Position numbers and translations under genes: made by a program
Notes under the pieces: model-generated
The model's input: only the letters and a program-made list of their open reading frames with translations
What the model was told of the DNA's origin: nothing
Database searches by the model: none
Part shown: positions 16,814 through 26,386 of the stretch, one piece after another
How positions within the stretch are numbered: the first letter of the stretch is position 1
How the letters are laid out: each line of letters starts with the position of its first letter
Assembly: GCA_002368175.1 (NCBI GenBank)
Contig: AP018172.1
Span: forward strand, 8,001,001 to 8,065,000
From: Calothrix sp. NIES-2098
GTDB lineage: Bacteria; Cyanobacteriota; Cyanobacteriia; Cyanobacteriales; Nostocaceae
Length of the DNA stretch: 64,000 nucleotides
Direction: 5' to 3'

Positions 16814-17740
16814 TCAAAAATGGATAAAAATAGATTCCTCCGGGTTCCAATCAGCACCTTGACAAAACTCATCGACCCAAGAAGCTAGACTACGAGCATT
16901 AGTTTGCCTTGAAAGCTTTGCCTTATGAGGAATATCAGGCGATCGCATCTTTAGTGGTTGATTATTGCTGGGAACCTTGATCGTGACAGCAAGTGATTTT
17001 AAATTTGTCTCATCGCCAGAAATCGCTGTAGCCGTTGCTGGAGATAGAAGAGTTTTGGCTTGACTAGGAGTTTCAGCAGATATTTGCGAAGGTGGTATTG
17101 TGTCTGTGCTGGAAACTTCGCTACCTATTCCCAGCGATCGCCCAATTTGCTGTTTAGGTATAAATTCGGCAGTGGGTTTTTCGCTAAGTAGCATCGTAGT
17201 TGAAGATTCCCGATTAACCTGGGTAGCTACTGCAACTGAAGATTCGCTTTGGCGATCGCGAACTACTCCATTAGTTGCAATAACAGATGGCACAGGTATT
17301 TTTGGATACTCAATCCCCATATCGGGTGTTTCAAAATGTAGGATATGAGTAGGAGATTCAGAAGTAACTTCTGGATGAATAGTATCTAATAATACAGGTT
17401 GTTCTGTATCTTGAATCTCTTCTAAAGATGAGCTTGGAAAATGATTATTAGCTATAAAATGCTCTTTGGTAAATGTACTTAACTCTTTGTCAGGATTGAA
17501 GTTAAGACCCAATGCGGCAACTATGCGATCGGGATTATTATTTAATTCGATTAGAAAAGAAAGTATTTGATCGAACTGCGGTTCTAAAACAGACAGAGTA
17601 GCCAAAATAAAACCAGATGAAGGACGCCGCAGACCATCATAAGTACCCCAGATGCGCATTTTTACTAGCCAGGGGCGATTTTGTTCGTAGTAACTCAGCC
17701 ACTTCAGTTTTAATGATTGACGTAGCTGCTGAATATTCAT
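16814..17740 (-). CDS. DUF5331 domain protein
   Basis: 308 residues from ATG 17740 (GTGAGG upstream). Residues 1-80 are the conserved cyanobacterial domain: LRQSLKLKWLSYYEQNRPWLVKMRIWGTYDG followed by RRPSSGFILATLSVLEPQ and AALGLNFNPD. The next 190 residues are low-complexity Ser/Thr/Pro/Glu-rich linker, and the C-terminus (WVDEFCQGADWNPEESIFIHF) is conserved again. Domain and function are uncharacterised. No signal peptide or membrane segment. It is followed on the same strand by the 2Fe-2S protein gene upstream at 18129, 56 bases away, and may share that transcript. Confidence 0.8.
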   Translation of the reverse strand: MNIQQLRQSLKLKWLSYYEQNRPWLVKMRIWGTYDGLRRPSSGFILATLSVLEPQFDQILSFLIELNNNPDRIVAALGLNFNPDKELSTFTKEHFIANNHFPSSSLEEIQDTEQPVLLDTIHPEVTSESPTHILHFETPDMGIEYPKIPVPSVIATNGVVRDRQSESSVAVATQVNRESSTTMLLSEKPTAEFIPKQQIGRSLGIGSEVSSTDTIPPSQISAETPSQAKTLLSPATATAISGDETNLKSLAVTIKVPSNNQPLKMRSPDIPHKAKLSRQTNARSLASWVDEFCQGADWNPEESIFIHF

Positions 17741-17796
17741 CGGATGCCTCACTTCAGTCAACAAAGAGTGCAGAGTTTATATAATTTGAAACAGCT

Positions 17797-18129
17797 TTAT
17801 CCCTGGGGATGAAACCGATAATAAAGCATCTGCTTGACTCTTTGCGCACCTAATAAGTGTTGTTCTACCAGTAGAGGTACTTCGTTTGGTTGAACGCCAC
17901 TATACCAAACCATCTCTGGTAATACCAATACCATCGGCCCGTTACCACATTGTCCCAAACAGCCACTAGCTGTCACCATCACATCAGGAACGAGTAAAGC
18001 TGCAAAAGCTGCTAAAACATCTGCTGCACCTTGTTTTTTACAAGTACGGTTTTGACAGACCCGCACGCATCTTGGTAAAGAAGCTGAGTCTGTACTTGGC
18101 GAATGTGATGGTTGAGCAGTATTTGACAT
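17797..18129 (-). CDS. (2Fe-2S) ferredoxin-like protein, thioredoxin fold
   Basis: 110 residues. Four conserved cysteines, in CVRVCQNRTCKKQG (about 21-34) and SGCLGQCGNGP (about 55-65), give the thioredoxin-like 2Fe-2S pattern. The motif resembles the NuoE/shethna-type ferredoxins. The remainder, VLPEMVWYSGVQPNEVPLLVEQHL, closes the fold. It is likely a small electron carrier or redox sensor in the cytoplasm. It lies between cysK and the DUF5331 gene on the same strand; whether it belongs to sulfur metabolism is unproven. Confidence 0.85.
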   Translation of the reverse strand: MSNTAQPSHSPSTDSASLPRCVRVCQNRTCKKQGAADVLAAFAALLVPDVMVTASGCLGQCGNGPMVLVLPEMVWYSGVQPNEVPLLVEQHLLGAQRVKQMLYYRFHPQG

Positions 18130-18174
18130 TTTATTTTCTTACCACAGAGGCGCTGAAGACGCAGATAAAAGGGG

Positions 18175-18233
18175 AGCAGAATAACTATTGACTATTGACC
18201 CTTGCCCTTTAACAAAGGACAAAGGACTATTGA
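18175..18233. repeat. STRR-like ACTATTGACT patch
   Basis: Units of the ACTATTGACTATTGAC kind, with GGACAAAGGACTATTGACTA, run up to the cysK stop codon. Comparable patches occur near 45305, 56340-56390, 57270-57300, 60995-61020 and 63965-63995. All but the one at cysK are wholly intergenic. Confidence 0.6.
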
Positions 18234-19208
18234 CTAATCTATTGATAATCCTTTGGAAGCTAACCATTCGCGGTTAAATATCCGCGATTGATACCGGGAA
18301 CCACTATCACACAAAATGGTAACAATAGTATGTCCCGGGCCTAACTGCTTTGCTAAAGCAACAGCTGCACCCACATTAATACCTGTGGAACCGCCCATTA
18401 ATAATCCGTCTTTTCTCAGCATTTGGTAAACTACCCGCAAAGCTTCCTTGTCATCTATTTGGATAGCATCATCAGCTGGTACGCCTTCCATATTCGCTGT
18501 AATGCGACTATTACCAATACCTTCAGTGATGGAATTCCCTTCTATCTTGATTTCACCAGTTTTGATATAGCTGTAAAGTCCACTACCTAGGGGGTCAGCA
18601 ACAACACATTTAACAGCTGGATTTTTTTCTTTCAAGTAGAGGGCTACACCAGCAAATGTACCACCAGTTCCAGTTGCAGCTACCCAACCATCGACTTTAC
18701 CATCTGTTTGCGTCCAGATTTCTGGCCCTGTAGTTTCATAATGAGCTTGGCGGTTGGCTAAATTATCAAACTGATTCGCCCAAATAGCATTATCTAATTC
18801 AGCAGCAATTCTGCCAGATAACTTGACATAGTTATTAGGGTCTTTGTAAGGTACAGCCGGAACAGGACGAACTTCTGCGCCTAATGTTGTGAGTGCGTCT
18901 ATTTTTTCTTGTGATTGAGTATCAGGAATGATAATTAAGCATTTGTAGCCTTTGGCATTACAAATATGCGCCAATCCAATGCCAGTATTACCTGCTGTGC
19001 CTTCAACTACTGTACCACCTGGTTTAAGTAAGCCTTTTTTTTCTGCATCTTCAATAATATAAAGTGCAGCGCGGTCTTTGACGGAACCACCGGGATTGAG
19101 AAATTCTGCTTTACCGAGAATTTCACACCCCGTTTCTTCACTAAAGCTGTTTAAGCGAATTAGAGGTGTATTGCCAATGGTGCCAACGAAGCCATTTTTG
19201 ATATCCAT
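18234..19208 (-). CDS. cysK: Cysteine synthase A (O-acetylserine sulfhydrylase)
   Basis: 324 residues of the PLP fold-type II family. The PLP lysine sits in NPGGSVKDRAAL (about 38-49), the substrate loop is EGTAGNTGIGLA, the phosphate-binding loop GTGGTF, and GSTGINV is near the C-terminus. It converts O-acetylserine and sulfide to cysteine in the cytoplasm. NQFDNLANRQAHYETTGPEIW is typical of the cysteine synthase/CBS-like subset. Length is normal. CysK, the 2Fe-2S protein and NTRC are neighbours on one strand, suggesting a thiol/redox neighbourhood but not necessarily an operon. Confidence 0.93.
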   Translation of the reverse strand: MDIKNGFVGTIGNTPLIRLNSFSEETGCEILGKAEFLNPGGSVKDRAALYIIEDAEKKGLLKPGGTVVEGTAGNTGIGLAHICNAKGYKCLIIIPDTQSQEKIDALTTLGAEVRPVPAVPYKDPNNYVKLSGRIAAELDNAIWANQFDNLANRQAHYETTGPEIWTQTDGKVDGWVAATGTGGTFAGVALYLKEKNPAVKCVVADPLGSGLYSYIKTGEIKIEGNSITEGIGNSRITANMEGVPADDAIQIDDKEALRVVYQMLRKDGLLMGGSTGINVGAAVALAKQLGPGHTIVTILCDSGSRYQSRIFNREWLASKGLSID

Positions 19209-19339
19209 TTTGCCTGTACCTAAGTTATTCTCTATAAAAATTTTGACTTATAGCGGCGGCAATATTGATGGATTCTGTAAATGCGATCGCATTAAACAAT
19301 TAATAGAGCCAAAGGGTCAATAGTCATTGGTTATTTCTC

Positions 19340-19440
19340 CCTACACTTCTCTTCGGGTACTTTGGGAGAACCCCTACGGGAACGCTAGTTGCCTACGGAG
19401 GAGCCAGCGACGGGTACGTAGGGGAGCTTTCAAGGGTAGG
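19340..19440. repeat. REP-like interspersed repeat between cysK and ntrC-type gene
   Basis: The segment contains CCCCTACGGGAACGCTAG, TGCCTACGGAGGAGCCAGCG and GTACGTAGGGG, with internal palindromic pieces (CCCTACG/CGTAGGG). This wording is typical of interspersed repeats in Nostoc-like genomes. An open frame over it (19327-19737) is mostly antisense to the following gene and is not real. Confidence 0.55.
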
Positions 19441-19476
19441 GAATTAAAAATCAGGCAAGTAGAACCCTTAAGTCTC

Positions 19477-20850
19477 TCACAGATTACTTTCAATCAATTG
19501 GCGGTACTCGCTCTTTTGCTTCACGCCTTTGACTTCCTTCAAAAGTTCCTTGTCTTTGAACAACTGAATTGTCGGCGTTCCTGTGACACCAGCATTTTCG
19601 GCAATCTCTCGGTCTTTGTCGATGTCAACTTCTACAAAGTGAATTTTGCCATCAAATTCATCGACGACTTTATTGAGTATTGGCTTGAGAGTATGGCAAG
19701 GGCCACAGCCAGGAGCAACATATTTTACCAAAAGTAAGCGATCGCTTTCATGGAAGAGTTTCCGCAAAGCATAACCACCCTCATGGCGCGTAGCATTTAA
19801 GTTAAATTCCGCTTCTTGCTCGGCTTCAGTTTTCTTCGCTGCTGGCTGATGTTCTAATTCATTAACTGGTGTTTCTGGCTGTTGATGGAATTCCTGAATC
19901 AAACCACTAGAAGATAACCAGCGTTCTGCCAACATCGCCGCCATACAGCCAGTACCCGCAGCCGTAATTGCCTGACGAAACTCATGGTCTTGGACGTCGC
20001 CAGCCGCAAAAACTCCTTCAACGCTGGTTTCTACAGAACCGTGTTTGGTAGCAACGTAACCCACCTCATCCAGTTCTAGTTGTCCTTTAAATAGAAAGGT
20101 ATTAGGAGTATGACCAATGGCGTAGAATAAACCTTTCGCGTGTATTACGCTTTCTTCGCCAGTTTTGGTATTGCGGATTTTCACCCCATCCATGTGGCCG
20201 TTACCAAAGATATCTACAGCTTCGGTATTCCAATGTACCTGGATTTTGGGATTGCTCAAAACCCTGTCTTGCATGGCTTTAGAAGCCCGCATTTTATCAG
20301 AGCGCACCAGCAAATTTACTTTAGAACCGTACTTAGTTAAGTAAATAGATTCTTCCGCCGCCGAGTCCCCAGCACCAATTACAGCCAGTTCTGCACCGTG
20401 GAAAATTGGTGTTGCACCATCGCAAATTGCACAGGCAGAAATTCCCCGACTCCAAAATTCATGCTCGCTGGGTAAACCTAAACGCTTTGCTGTCGCACCA
20501 GTGGCAATAATAATACTGTTAGCTTTAACTTCTCTTTCTTCTGAGCGTACAGTAAAAGGACGCTGGCTCAAATCAACTGATATCACATCTTCTGTATATA
20601 ACTCAGCCCCCCAGCGCTCTGCTTGTGCCTTCATTCTATCCATCAATTCCGGCCCGGTAATGCCTTGAGGAAACCCAGGAAAGTTTTCTACTTCCGTCGT
20701 GGTCATTAGTTGTCCACCAGGCAAACCTCCTGCTTGGAAGCCTTCAAATACAACAGGCTTCAAGTTAGCTCGCCCTGCATATATGGCCGCCGTGTATCCT
20801 GCTGGCCCAGAACCGATGATTACCAAGTTTTCTACTGTCGGGTTGGTCAT
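19477..20850 (-). CDS. NADPH-dependent thioredoxin reductase with fused thioredoxin (NTRC)
   Basis: 457 residues in two domains. Residues 1-320 are a flavoprotein thioredoxin reductase: FAD motif IGSGPAGYTAAIYAGRA, redox pair CAIC, NADPH motif VIGAGDSAAEE, and FAAGDVQD near 285. After a linker (about 325-355), residues 360-457 are thioredoxin with the active site CGPC and cis-Pro loop TGTPTI. NTRC uses NADPH to reduce 2-Cys peroxiredoxins and regulatory thiols in darkness in cyanobacteria and chloroplasts. Both redox centres are intact. The start is the conserved MTNPTVENLVIIGSG; the ribosome binding site is weak. Confidence 0.95.
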   Translation of the reverse strand: MTNPTVENLVIIGSGPAGYTAAIYAGRANLKPVVFEGFQAGGLPGGQLMTTTEVENFPGFPQGITGPELMDRMKAQAERWGAELYTEDVISVDLSQRPFTVRSEEREVKANSIIIATGATAKRLGLPSEHEFWSRGISACAICDGATPIFHGAELAVIGAGDSAAEESIYLTKYGSKVNLLVRSDKMRASKAMQDRVLSNPKIQVHWNTEAVDIFGNGHMDGVKIRNTKTGEESVIHAKGLFYAIGHTPNTFLFKGQLELDEVGYVATKHGSVETSVEGVFAAGDVQDHEFRQAITAAGTGCMAAMLAERWLSSSGLIQEFHQQPETPVNELEHQPAAKKTEAEQEAEFNLNATRHEGGYALRKLFHESDRLLLVKYVAPGCGPCHTLKPILNKVVDEFDGKIHFVEVDIDKDREIAENAGVTGTPTIQLFKDKELLKEVKGVKQKSEYRQLIESNL

Positions 20851-21028
20851 AACAGTTATACAAACTCATAACGACTACGCTTAATATAGCATAACACAAC
20901 AGATAGGTTGTGAGAGAAAGCCCCAGAAGTTGGGAATACTCAAGGTTGAATATGCCACAGGCTTGCGCAGCAGAGGAAAAGTTGCGAAAGAACAGACCAA
21001 AACCAAATTAGTACTAGGAGAGATTGCA

Positions 21029-22357
21029 ATGGTAAGTGTAGCATCTGATTTATTAGAGAAAATTCGTCAACAATTTGACAGTTGTCCTTATCCCAGAATT
21101 CCTCTAGAGCAATCTCCTAAAGATAATCCTAATTTGCTCTATATTCATAACTTAGTAACAGCTTATTATTTAAGAAACCAAAAAGTCACAGATACTACAG
21201 GAAAAGTTATTTTAGATGCTGGCTGTGGCACTGGTTACAAATCTCTAGTTTTGGCAGAAGCCAATCCAGGAGCCAAAATCGTGGGCATTGATATATCAGC
21301 AGAATCGGTTAAATTAGCTCGGCAACGCTTAGAATTCCACGGATTTGAAAATGCCGAATTTTATGTATTGCCAATTCAGGAATTATCAAAGCTTGATTAC
21401 CAATTTGACTATATTAATTGCGATGAACTACTATATCTCTTCTCTGATTCTGCTGTAGCCTTGCGAGCAATGAAAGCAGTGTTAAAGCCTGATGGAATAA
21501 TTCGTAGCAATCTGCATAGCTCACTACAAAGATTTCCTTATTTTCGCGCTCAGAAAATTTTTACGATGATGGGATTGATGGATGAAAATCCAGATGATTT
21601 AGAAATAGAAATTGTGTTAGACACTATGAAATCTTTAAAGGAAAATGTAGACCTAAAAGCTAGAGCTTGGAATTCCAATTATGAGAGTAATAATGGTAAA
21701 GAACCAATTTTAATGAATTACTTATTCCAAGGAGATAAAGGCTACACTGTGGCTGATATGTTTGCAGCTTTAAAAGCAGCCGCTCTAGAATTTATCTGTA
21801 TGGTTAACTGGCGACAGTGGGATATCAGAGATTTGTTTAAAGAACCAGATAACTTACCAGCTTTTCTAGGGATGAGCTTACCAGAGATTTCCATAGAAGA
21901 GCGTTTACATTTATATGAACTCTTCCAGCCTATTCATAGATTACTTGATTTTTGGTGTGGTCATCCCAACCAACCACAGACATTTTTACCATTTTCTGAA
22001 TGGACTGATTATGACTGGAAAGGGGCAAAAGCCTATCTGCATCCACAGTTAAAAACTGACAAATTTAAAGAACGCCTAATAAGTTGTATTAAACAAGGAA
22101 AAGTATTTCCTATCAGTCAATATTTATCCCAAGTTGAACAATCTGTTATCATAGATAGCTCAATGGCCATTTGCTTGCTACCTTTGTTAGATCGGTCTCA
22201 GTCTATCATTTCCATAGTAGAACGATGGCAACAATGTAGACCTGTAGATCCAGTTACATTACATCCCATAGATCAAGCTGAGGCTTTTAACTTAGTAAAA
22301 CAGATACTGTTAAACCTAGAAAGTTTTGATTATCTAATGTTGGAACGTCAATCTTGA
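21029..22357 (+). CDS. Class I SAM-dependent methyltransferase
   Basis: ATG 21029 is chosen because AGGAG lies about eight bases upstream, giving 442 residues. Motif I is VILDAGCGTGYKS (about 56-68) with the acidic residue in VGIDIS, then FDYINCDELLYLF and LKPDGIIRSNLHS. The C-terminal 200 residues are an extra helical domain of unknown role. FDSCPYPRIPLEQSP at the N-terminus is typical of cyanobacterial methyltransferases that often accompany TPR or glycosyltransferase genes. The substrate is unknown. It is divergent from NTRC, and upstream of the pilin and OGT-like genes. Confidence 0.85.
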   Translation: MVSVASDLLEKIRQQFDSCPYPRIPLEQSPKDNPNLLYIHNLVTAYYLRNQKVTDTTGKVILDAGCGTGYKSLVLAEANPGAKIVGIDISAESVKLARQRLEFHGFENAEFYVLPIQELSKLDYQFDYINCDELLYLFSDSAVALRAMKAVLKPDGIIRSNLHSSLQRFPYFRAQKIFTMMGLMDENPDDLEIEIVLDTMKSLKENVDLKARAWNSNYESNNGKEPILMNYLFQGDKGYTVADMFAALKAAALEFICMVNWRQWDIRDLFKEPDNLPAFLGMSLPEISIEERLHLYELFQPIHRLLDFWCGHPNQPQTFLPFSEWTDYDWKGAKAYLHPQLKTDKFKERLISCIKQGKVFPISQYLSQVEQSVIIDSSMAICLLPLLDRSQSIISIVERWQQCRPVDPVTLHPIDQAEAFNLVKQILLNLESFDYLMLERQS

Positions 22358-22830
22358 TACTGCTTTAATACTCTTCGGTTCCGCGTTATCCTGAGCGAAA
22401 TGAAATGAAGCATCTCGAAACCAGCAATAAATAGAGATGTTTAACCATGCGATCGCTCTATCCTCTTTTGGAATGCTGGCAACAAAGAGCATCCTTCTTG
22501 CAGAGTAGTCGTTCTCGTTTGCTGTACTGCAAAGTAAAACCCATTCCTTCTTACTCCTTCGGGGAAACAAGCTACGCGATAGCATCTCCGAAGAGGATTC
22601 CCGCAGGTTAGAGGGAAATGACAAATAGCTCTTTCAAGCCAGATAAAACAACAAAACAGTAATTGGATCGAGGTTTAAGATGCTACGCTGACACTGGCAG
22701 TCATCATATATATAAAGAGATGAGCAGAAATTTCGTAAAAAAATTTTTACTAGGGGTGATATGAAACCGATCTGAAGTGGGTAAGTTCTTTTTAGAACAA
22801 ACAACCCACCCCACGCCAGGGAAAACACTT
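22358..22830. other. Repeat-bearing intergenic region upstream of the pilin gene
   Basis: The first 260 bases contain repeat-like wording (TTATCCTGAGCGAAATGAA, GGGGAAACAAGCTACGCG, CATCTCCGAAGAGG) and no credible gene. The last 100 bases are AT-rich with a small hairpin (GTTCT..AGAAC, about 22787-22799) and presumably hold the pilin promoter. Confidence 0.5.
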
Positions 22831-23364
22831 ATGAAAACCGAACTGAAAGCTAAATTTATCCAACACATCCTCGGCAAAAAACAAGAAAACGAAGGTTTCA
22901 CACTGATTGAACTGTTGGTTGTTATCATCATTATCGGTATTTTGTCTGCGATCGCACTGCCCTCTTTCTTGAACCAAGCCAACAAAGCTAAACAATCCGA
23001 AGCTAAGACCTACGTAGGTTCTCTAAATAAAGGTCAACAAGCATACTTCACAGAAAAAGGCTCTTTCGGTGCCCTTGCTGATTTAGGAGTTGGTATTAAA
23101 TCACAAACTGTTAACTATAAATATGCGAGTGTTGCTCAATCTGGGTCCGGTACAGCCGCGACTGCATTGTCTGTTTCTTCTTTAACAGGAACTAGTAACG
23201 TAATTAGAAACTATAGCGGTAAAGTATCCCTAATTGTAGAAGGAACAAGCAGTGATGCAACCAGTATTGCCATTCTTTGTGAAACTACTGCTGTTGCAGC
23301 AACAGCGGTAGAACCAACCGATGGACAAACTTGCGCTAGTGGTTCTACCGCAGTAGGTAAGTAA
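22831..23364 (+). CDS. Type IV pilin (PilA-like)
   Basis: 177 residues from ATG 22831. A leader of about 22 residues ends KKQENEG, followed by the prepilin cleavage and N-methylation motif GFTLIELLVV; the glutamate at mature position 5 is present. The hydrophobic helix IIIIGILSAIALPSFLNQANKAKQSEAKTYV is of cyanobacterial PilA type. The C-terminal half is rich in Ser, Thr, Ala and Gly, with two cysteines (ILCETT and QTCASG) that could form the D-loop disulfide. It should be a major or minor pilin for motility, adhesion or DNA uptake. It has its own terminator. The Ser/Thr-rich head could be O-glycosylated by the next gene product. Confidence 0.92.
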   Translation: MKTELKAKFIQHILGKKQENEGFTLIELLVVIIIIGILSAIALPSFLNQANKAKQSEAKTYVGSLNKGQQAYFTEKGSFGALADLGVGIKSQTVNYKYASVAQSGSGTAATALSVSSLTGTSNVIRNYSGKVSLIVEGTSSDATSIAILCETTAVAATAVEPTDGQTCASGSTAVGK

Positions 23365-23483
23365 CTAATTAAGGAATGACGATCGCATAAAAAATTCAAA
23401 AGTTGAATGACGAGAATCAAAGCTATTAAGTCAAAGCAACTTTAGAAGAGGTAGATATACACAATTTTCATTCCTACCTAAAA

Positions 23484-23519
23484 GTAGAGACGTTCTATTG
23501 AGCGTCTCTACAATATTTT
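23484..23519 (+). terminator. Terminator after the pilin gene
   Basis: A 9-base-pair stem GTAGAGACG/CGTCTCTAC (23484-23492 with 23503-23511) is followed by AATATTTTTT. The same hairpin wording recurs in other cyanobacterial genomes as an interspersed palindrome. Confidence 0.75.
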
Positions 23520-23549
23520 TTACTAACTATTAACTTTTATTACTGAAAC

Positions 23550-25721
23550 ATGAAAAAAAATTCACAGACTATAGATTATCCTCAGGCTATTCAATATTAC
23601 GAAAATGCTATTGAAGTAGAACCTGAGATCAAATCCCATTACTGGCATTTGGGATTATATTTATTATTACAAGGTAAAGAGCAAGAAGCACAATTAACTT
23701 GGTTAATGGCTATTACAGAGGGAACTGAAGAAGAGATTCAGTTATGGACACATGAGTTAACCGAGCTTTTGTATCAAGAAATTCAACAGCAGGCAAAATT
23801 AGAAAACTATAAATTAGCCTGGATTACCAGTCAACATTTAAGAGAAATCGATTCTTATCATGTTAATAACTTACTATTTAACATATATTTAGCTACGCAA
23901 TTAGAAATATTAGATGATGAATATTTTGAGCAAATTAGTATTGCTAACGTACTGCAAGAGCCAAATATTTCTTTAGATCAAGACTTGTTTGCCAAAGTTC
24001 TTTATCAACTTGTAGAATATCATGCCTTCCACAGATTAACTTTAGAATTAGTACAACATGTATTAAAAGCTGCAAACAACGTTTATGAATATAACTATAT
24101 AATAGCGTCTGCATCTGTTAAATTAGAATCAGCCTTAAGAAATTCTGCATTCGCTGCTCAGTTATTAGAAACTTATATAGCCTTAGATCCTGACGATCGA
24201 GAAGTTCTAATTCGTTTAGCTTTTTGTTATCAAATAACAGGTCAGCATGTTAAAGGAATTAACACGGCTAAAAAACTCTTATCTATTTCTCCAAATTTAA
24301 TTGACAAAATTTTTTATAATCATTTGCTAATTAGAGGATTATTAGTATCAGCAGGAGCTTGGGAAGAAGCTTGTTTAGCAATAGAACAACAAAAAGTTTT
24401 CGCATTATCGCTAATTCAACAATCCTTAAGAATGACAGAAAATGCTAGAATTTTGCGGCTATACACATCTATGTACTTTTTCCCTTATATAGTAGACACT
24501 CCTGAAGTCGTTAGACCGATACAAAATCAATTAATGGATTTATGTTTAAAGAACTTTGAACTTAATCTGGGAGACAAAATTAACCAATATCGTTATCTAC
24601 CAACTTCCTCAAAAACAAACAAGAAAATTTTAAAAATAGGCTATTTATCTCATTATTTAGGACAGCATTCTGTAGGTTGGATTGCTCGCTGGTTGTTTAA
24701 ATACCATAACGCTGATAATTTTAAAATTTATTCATACATAATAAATCCTCGTATAAACGACAATCTACAGCAGTTTTTTATTGAAGCTTCTCATCAAGTT
24801 CATAGTATCGAAACAACAGATAGTGTATTAGAACTTGCCGAACAAATACGGCAAGATGAAATTGATATTTTAGTAGATTTAGATAGTATGACAATTGATT
24901 TAGTTGCAGAAGTTCTTGCAGTCAAACCTGCTCCCATTCAAGTCACTTGGTTAGGATGGGATGCATCTGGTTTACCTACTATTGATTACTTTATTGCAGA
25001 TCCTTATGTATTACCAGAAGAAAGTCAAAGTTATTACAGTGAAAAAATTTGGCGCTTACCAGAAACTTATGTTGCTGTTGGGGGTTTTGAAGTAGACACT
25101 TCCACATTAAGAAGGGAACAAATTAATATTCCCAAAGATGCAGTTGTATATTTTGTTGGACAAAAAGACTATAAGCGTCATTTAGATAATACTAGATTAC
25201 AATTGAGAATCATTAAGCAAGTTCCTAATAGTTACTTATTAATAAAAGGTTTTAGTGACTTGGAAGCTTGCCAAAGATTTTATGAAAACTTAGCGCTAGA
25301 AGAAGGATTAGATCCTAAATATTTGCGCTTTATCTCTCAAGATCTAACTGAGGCAATTCATAGAGCCAATTTAGCGATCGCGGATATAGTTTTAGATACC
25401 TATCCTTATAATGGTGCAACTACTACTTTAGAGACCTTATGGCTTGGTATTCCCTTAGTAACAAGGGTAGGGCAACAATTTGCTGCTCGCAATAGTTATA
25501 CCATGATGATTAATGCAGGAATTACAGAGGGCATAGCTTGGACTGATGAGGAATATGTAGAATGGGGAGTGCGTTTAGGTAAGGATGAAAAACTCAGACA
25601 AGAGGTTTCTTGGAAATTAAGACAGGGAAGAAAAAATGCACCTTTATGGGATGCAGAAAAATTTACCCGGGAAATGGAAAAGGCTTATGAACAGATGTGG
25701 CAGAGGTATCTTGATATTTAA
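23550..25721 (+). CDS. TPR and OGT/SPINDLY-like glycosyltransferase (GT41-type)
   Basis: 723 residues. The first 350 are helical with TPR-like pairs (YPQAIQYYENAIEVEPEIKSHYWHLG; YIALDPDDREVLIRLAFCYQITGQ). The rest resembles the O-GlcNAc transferase GT-B fold: KIGYLSHYLGQHSVGW, VTWLGWDASGLPTIDYFIADP, then VVYFVGQ, IVLDTYPYNGATTTLETLWLGIPLVT, and GQQFAARNSYTMM. Bacterial relatives attach sugars to Ser, Thr or Asn of cytoplasmic or surface proteins. Placement just after a pilin and before a glycan cluster suggests a pilin- or surface-protein glycosyltransferase; this is inference. No signal peptide. ATG 23550 has no strong ribosome binding site. Confidence 0.88.
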   Translation: MKKNSQTIDYPQAIQYYENAIEVEPEIKSHYWHLGLYLLLQGKEQEAQLTWLMAITEGTEEEIQLWTHELTELLYQEIQQQAKLENYKLAWITSQHLREIDSYHVNNLLFNIYLATQLEILDDEYFEQISIANVLQEPNISLDQDLFAKVLYQLVEYHAFHRLTLELVQHVLKAANNVYEYNYIIASASVKLESALRNSAFAAQLLETYIALDPDDREVLIRLAFCYQITGQHVKGINTAKKLLSISPNLIDKIFYNHLLIRGLLVSAGAWEEACLAIEQQKVFALSLIQQSLRMTENARILRLYTSMYFFPYIVDTPEVVRPIQNQLMDLCLKNFELNLGDKINQYRYLPTSSKTNKKILKIGYLSHYLGQHSVGWIARWLFKYHNADNFKIYSYIINPRINDNLQQFFIEASHQVHSIETTDSVLELAEQIRQDEIDILVDLDSMTIDLVAEVLAVKPAPIQVTWLGWDASGLPTIDYFIADPYVLPEESQSYYSEKIWRLPETYVAVGGFEVDTSTLRREQINIPKDAVVYFVGQKDYKRHLDNTRLQLRIIKQVPNSYLLIKGFSDLEACQRFYENLALEEGLDPKYLRFISQDLTEAIHRANLAIADIVLDTYPYNGATTTLETLWLGIPLVTRVGQQFAARNSYTMMINAGITEGIAWTDEEYVEWGVRLGKDEKLRQEVSWKLRQGRKNAPLWDAEKFTREMEKAYEQMWQRYLDI

Positions 25722-26386
25722 TCAGCTTGTAGTAAGAGCTTGAGAAAGCCGACTCCACTGAGGCAGGTATGCTGGCATCGGTCAGAGTCCAAAATTATCT
25801 TAGTTAAAGTTTAAAAAAGTAAATATTCAGTAAGGTGTGTTACGCCGTAGGCTAACGCACCTTAAATTTTTGATGCTGCGTTGTTGCCTAGTGCAACAAC
25901 ACAGCCTACACTGAAATTTCTTAACATAGTATCTGTCAAGCTTAGGGTGTGTTTTCAAACTAGCCGCTACCCACGCATGGCGTACAACAAAGAAGTTTCA
26001 CTATAGTGACGTAAAAATCAATATTTTGAGCCGACTTTCACCGACTTTTGGGGTTTGAAAACATGAACTAAGCGATCGCCTTAGCTAAAAATTCTGTTTC
26101 CGACCCTAATTTAATTTTCGCCAATATTTAAGTACGATTACTGATTGACAAATGCTCAGTACCCTTAAGCTTTCACAAATGCTTTGAAGTACATTATTTG
26201 CAAAGTTTAACTCCTGCAATACTTTGTTTTTTTCTCAAGTCAACCGAATTCTTAATGGTGCTGGCATTTTCGAGTGTCTATTCCTTTTTGCTCCTATCTT
26301 ATAGTTTTTGTGTCTCAATATTTATACTGATGTCAATTGTTATTTGCATAGATACTATGAAGTCCATTAGCTAAAGAGAAAACAGA
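25722..26386. other. Intergenic region upstream of the glycan cluster
   Basis: A 665-base gap without a credible gene. It holds a palindrome near 25832-25863 (AGGTGTGTTACGCC...GGCTAACGCACCT, G-T wobble in the stem), a second short inverted repeat TGTTGCC..GCAACA near 25882-25901, and a GCGATCGC site near 26073. The palindromes resemble interspersed repeats. The last 150 bases are AT-rich and likely carry the promoter of the 13-kb cluster. Confidence 0.55.

Noticed and set aside
19327..19737. A 136-codon plus-strand frame
   Set aside because: Its second half is antisense to the NTRC gene and its first half is interspersed repeat.
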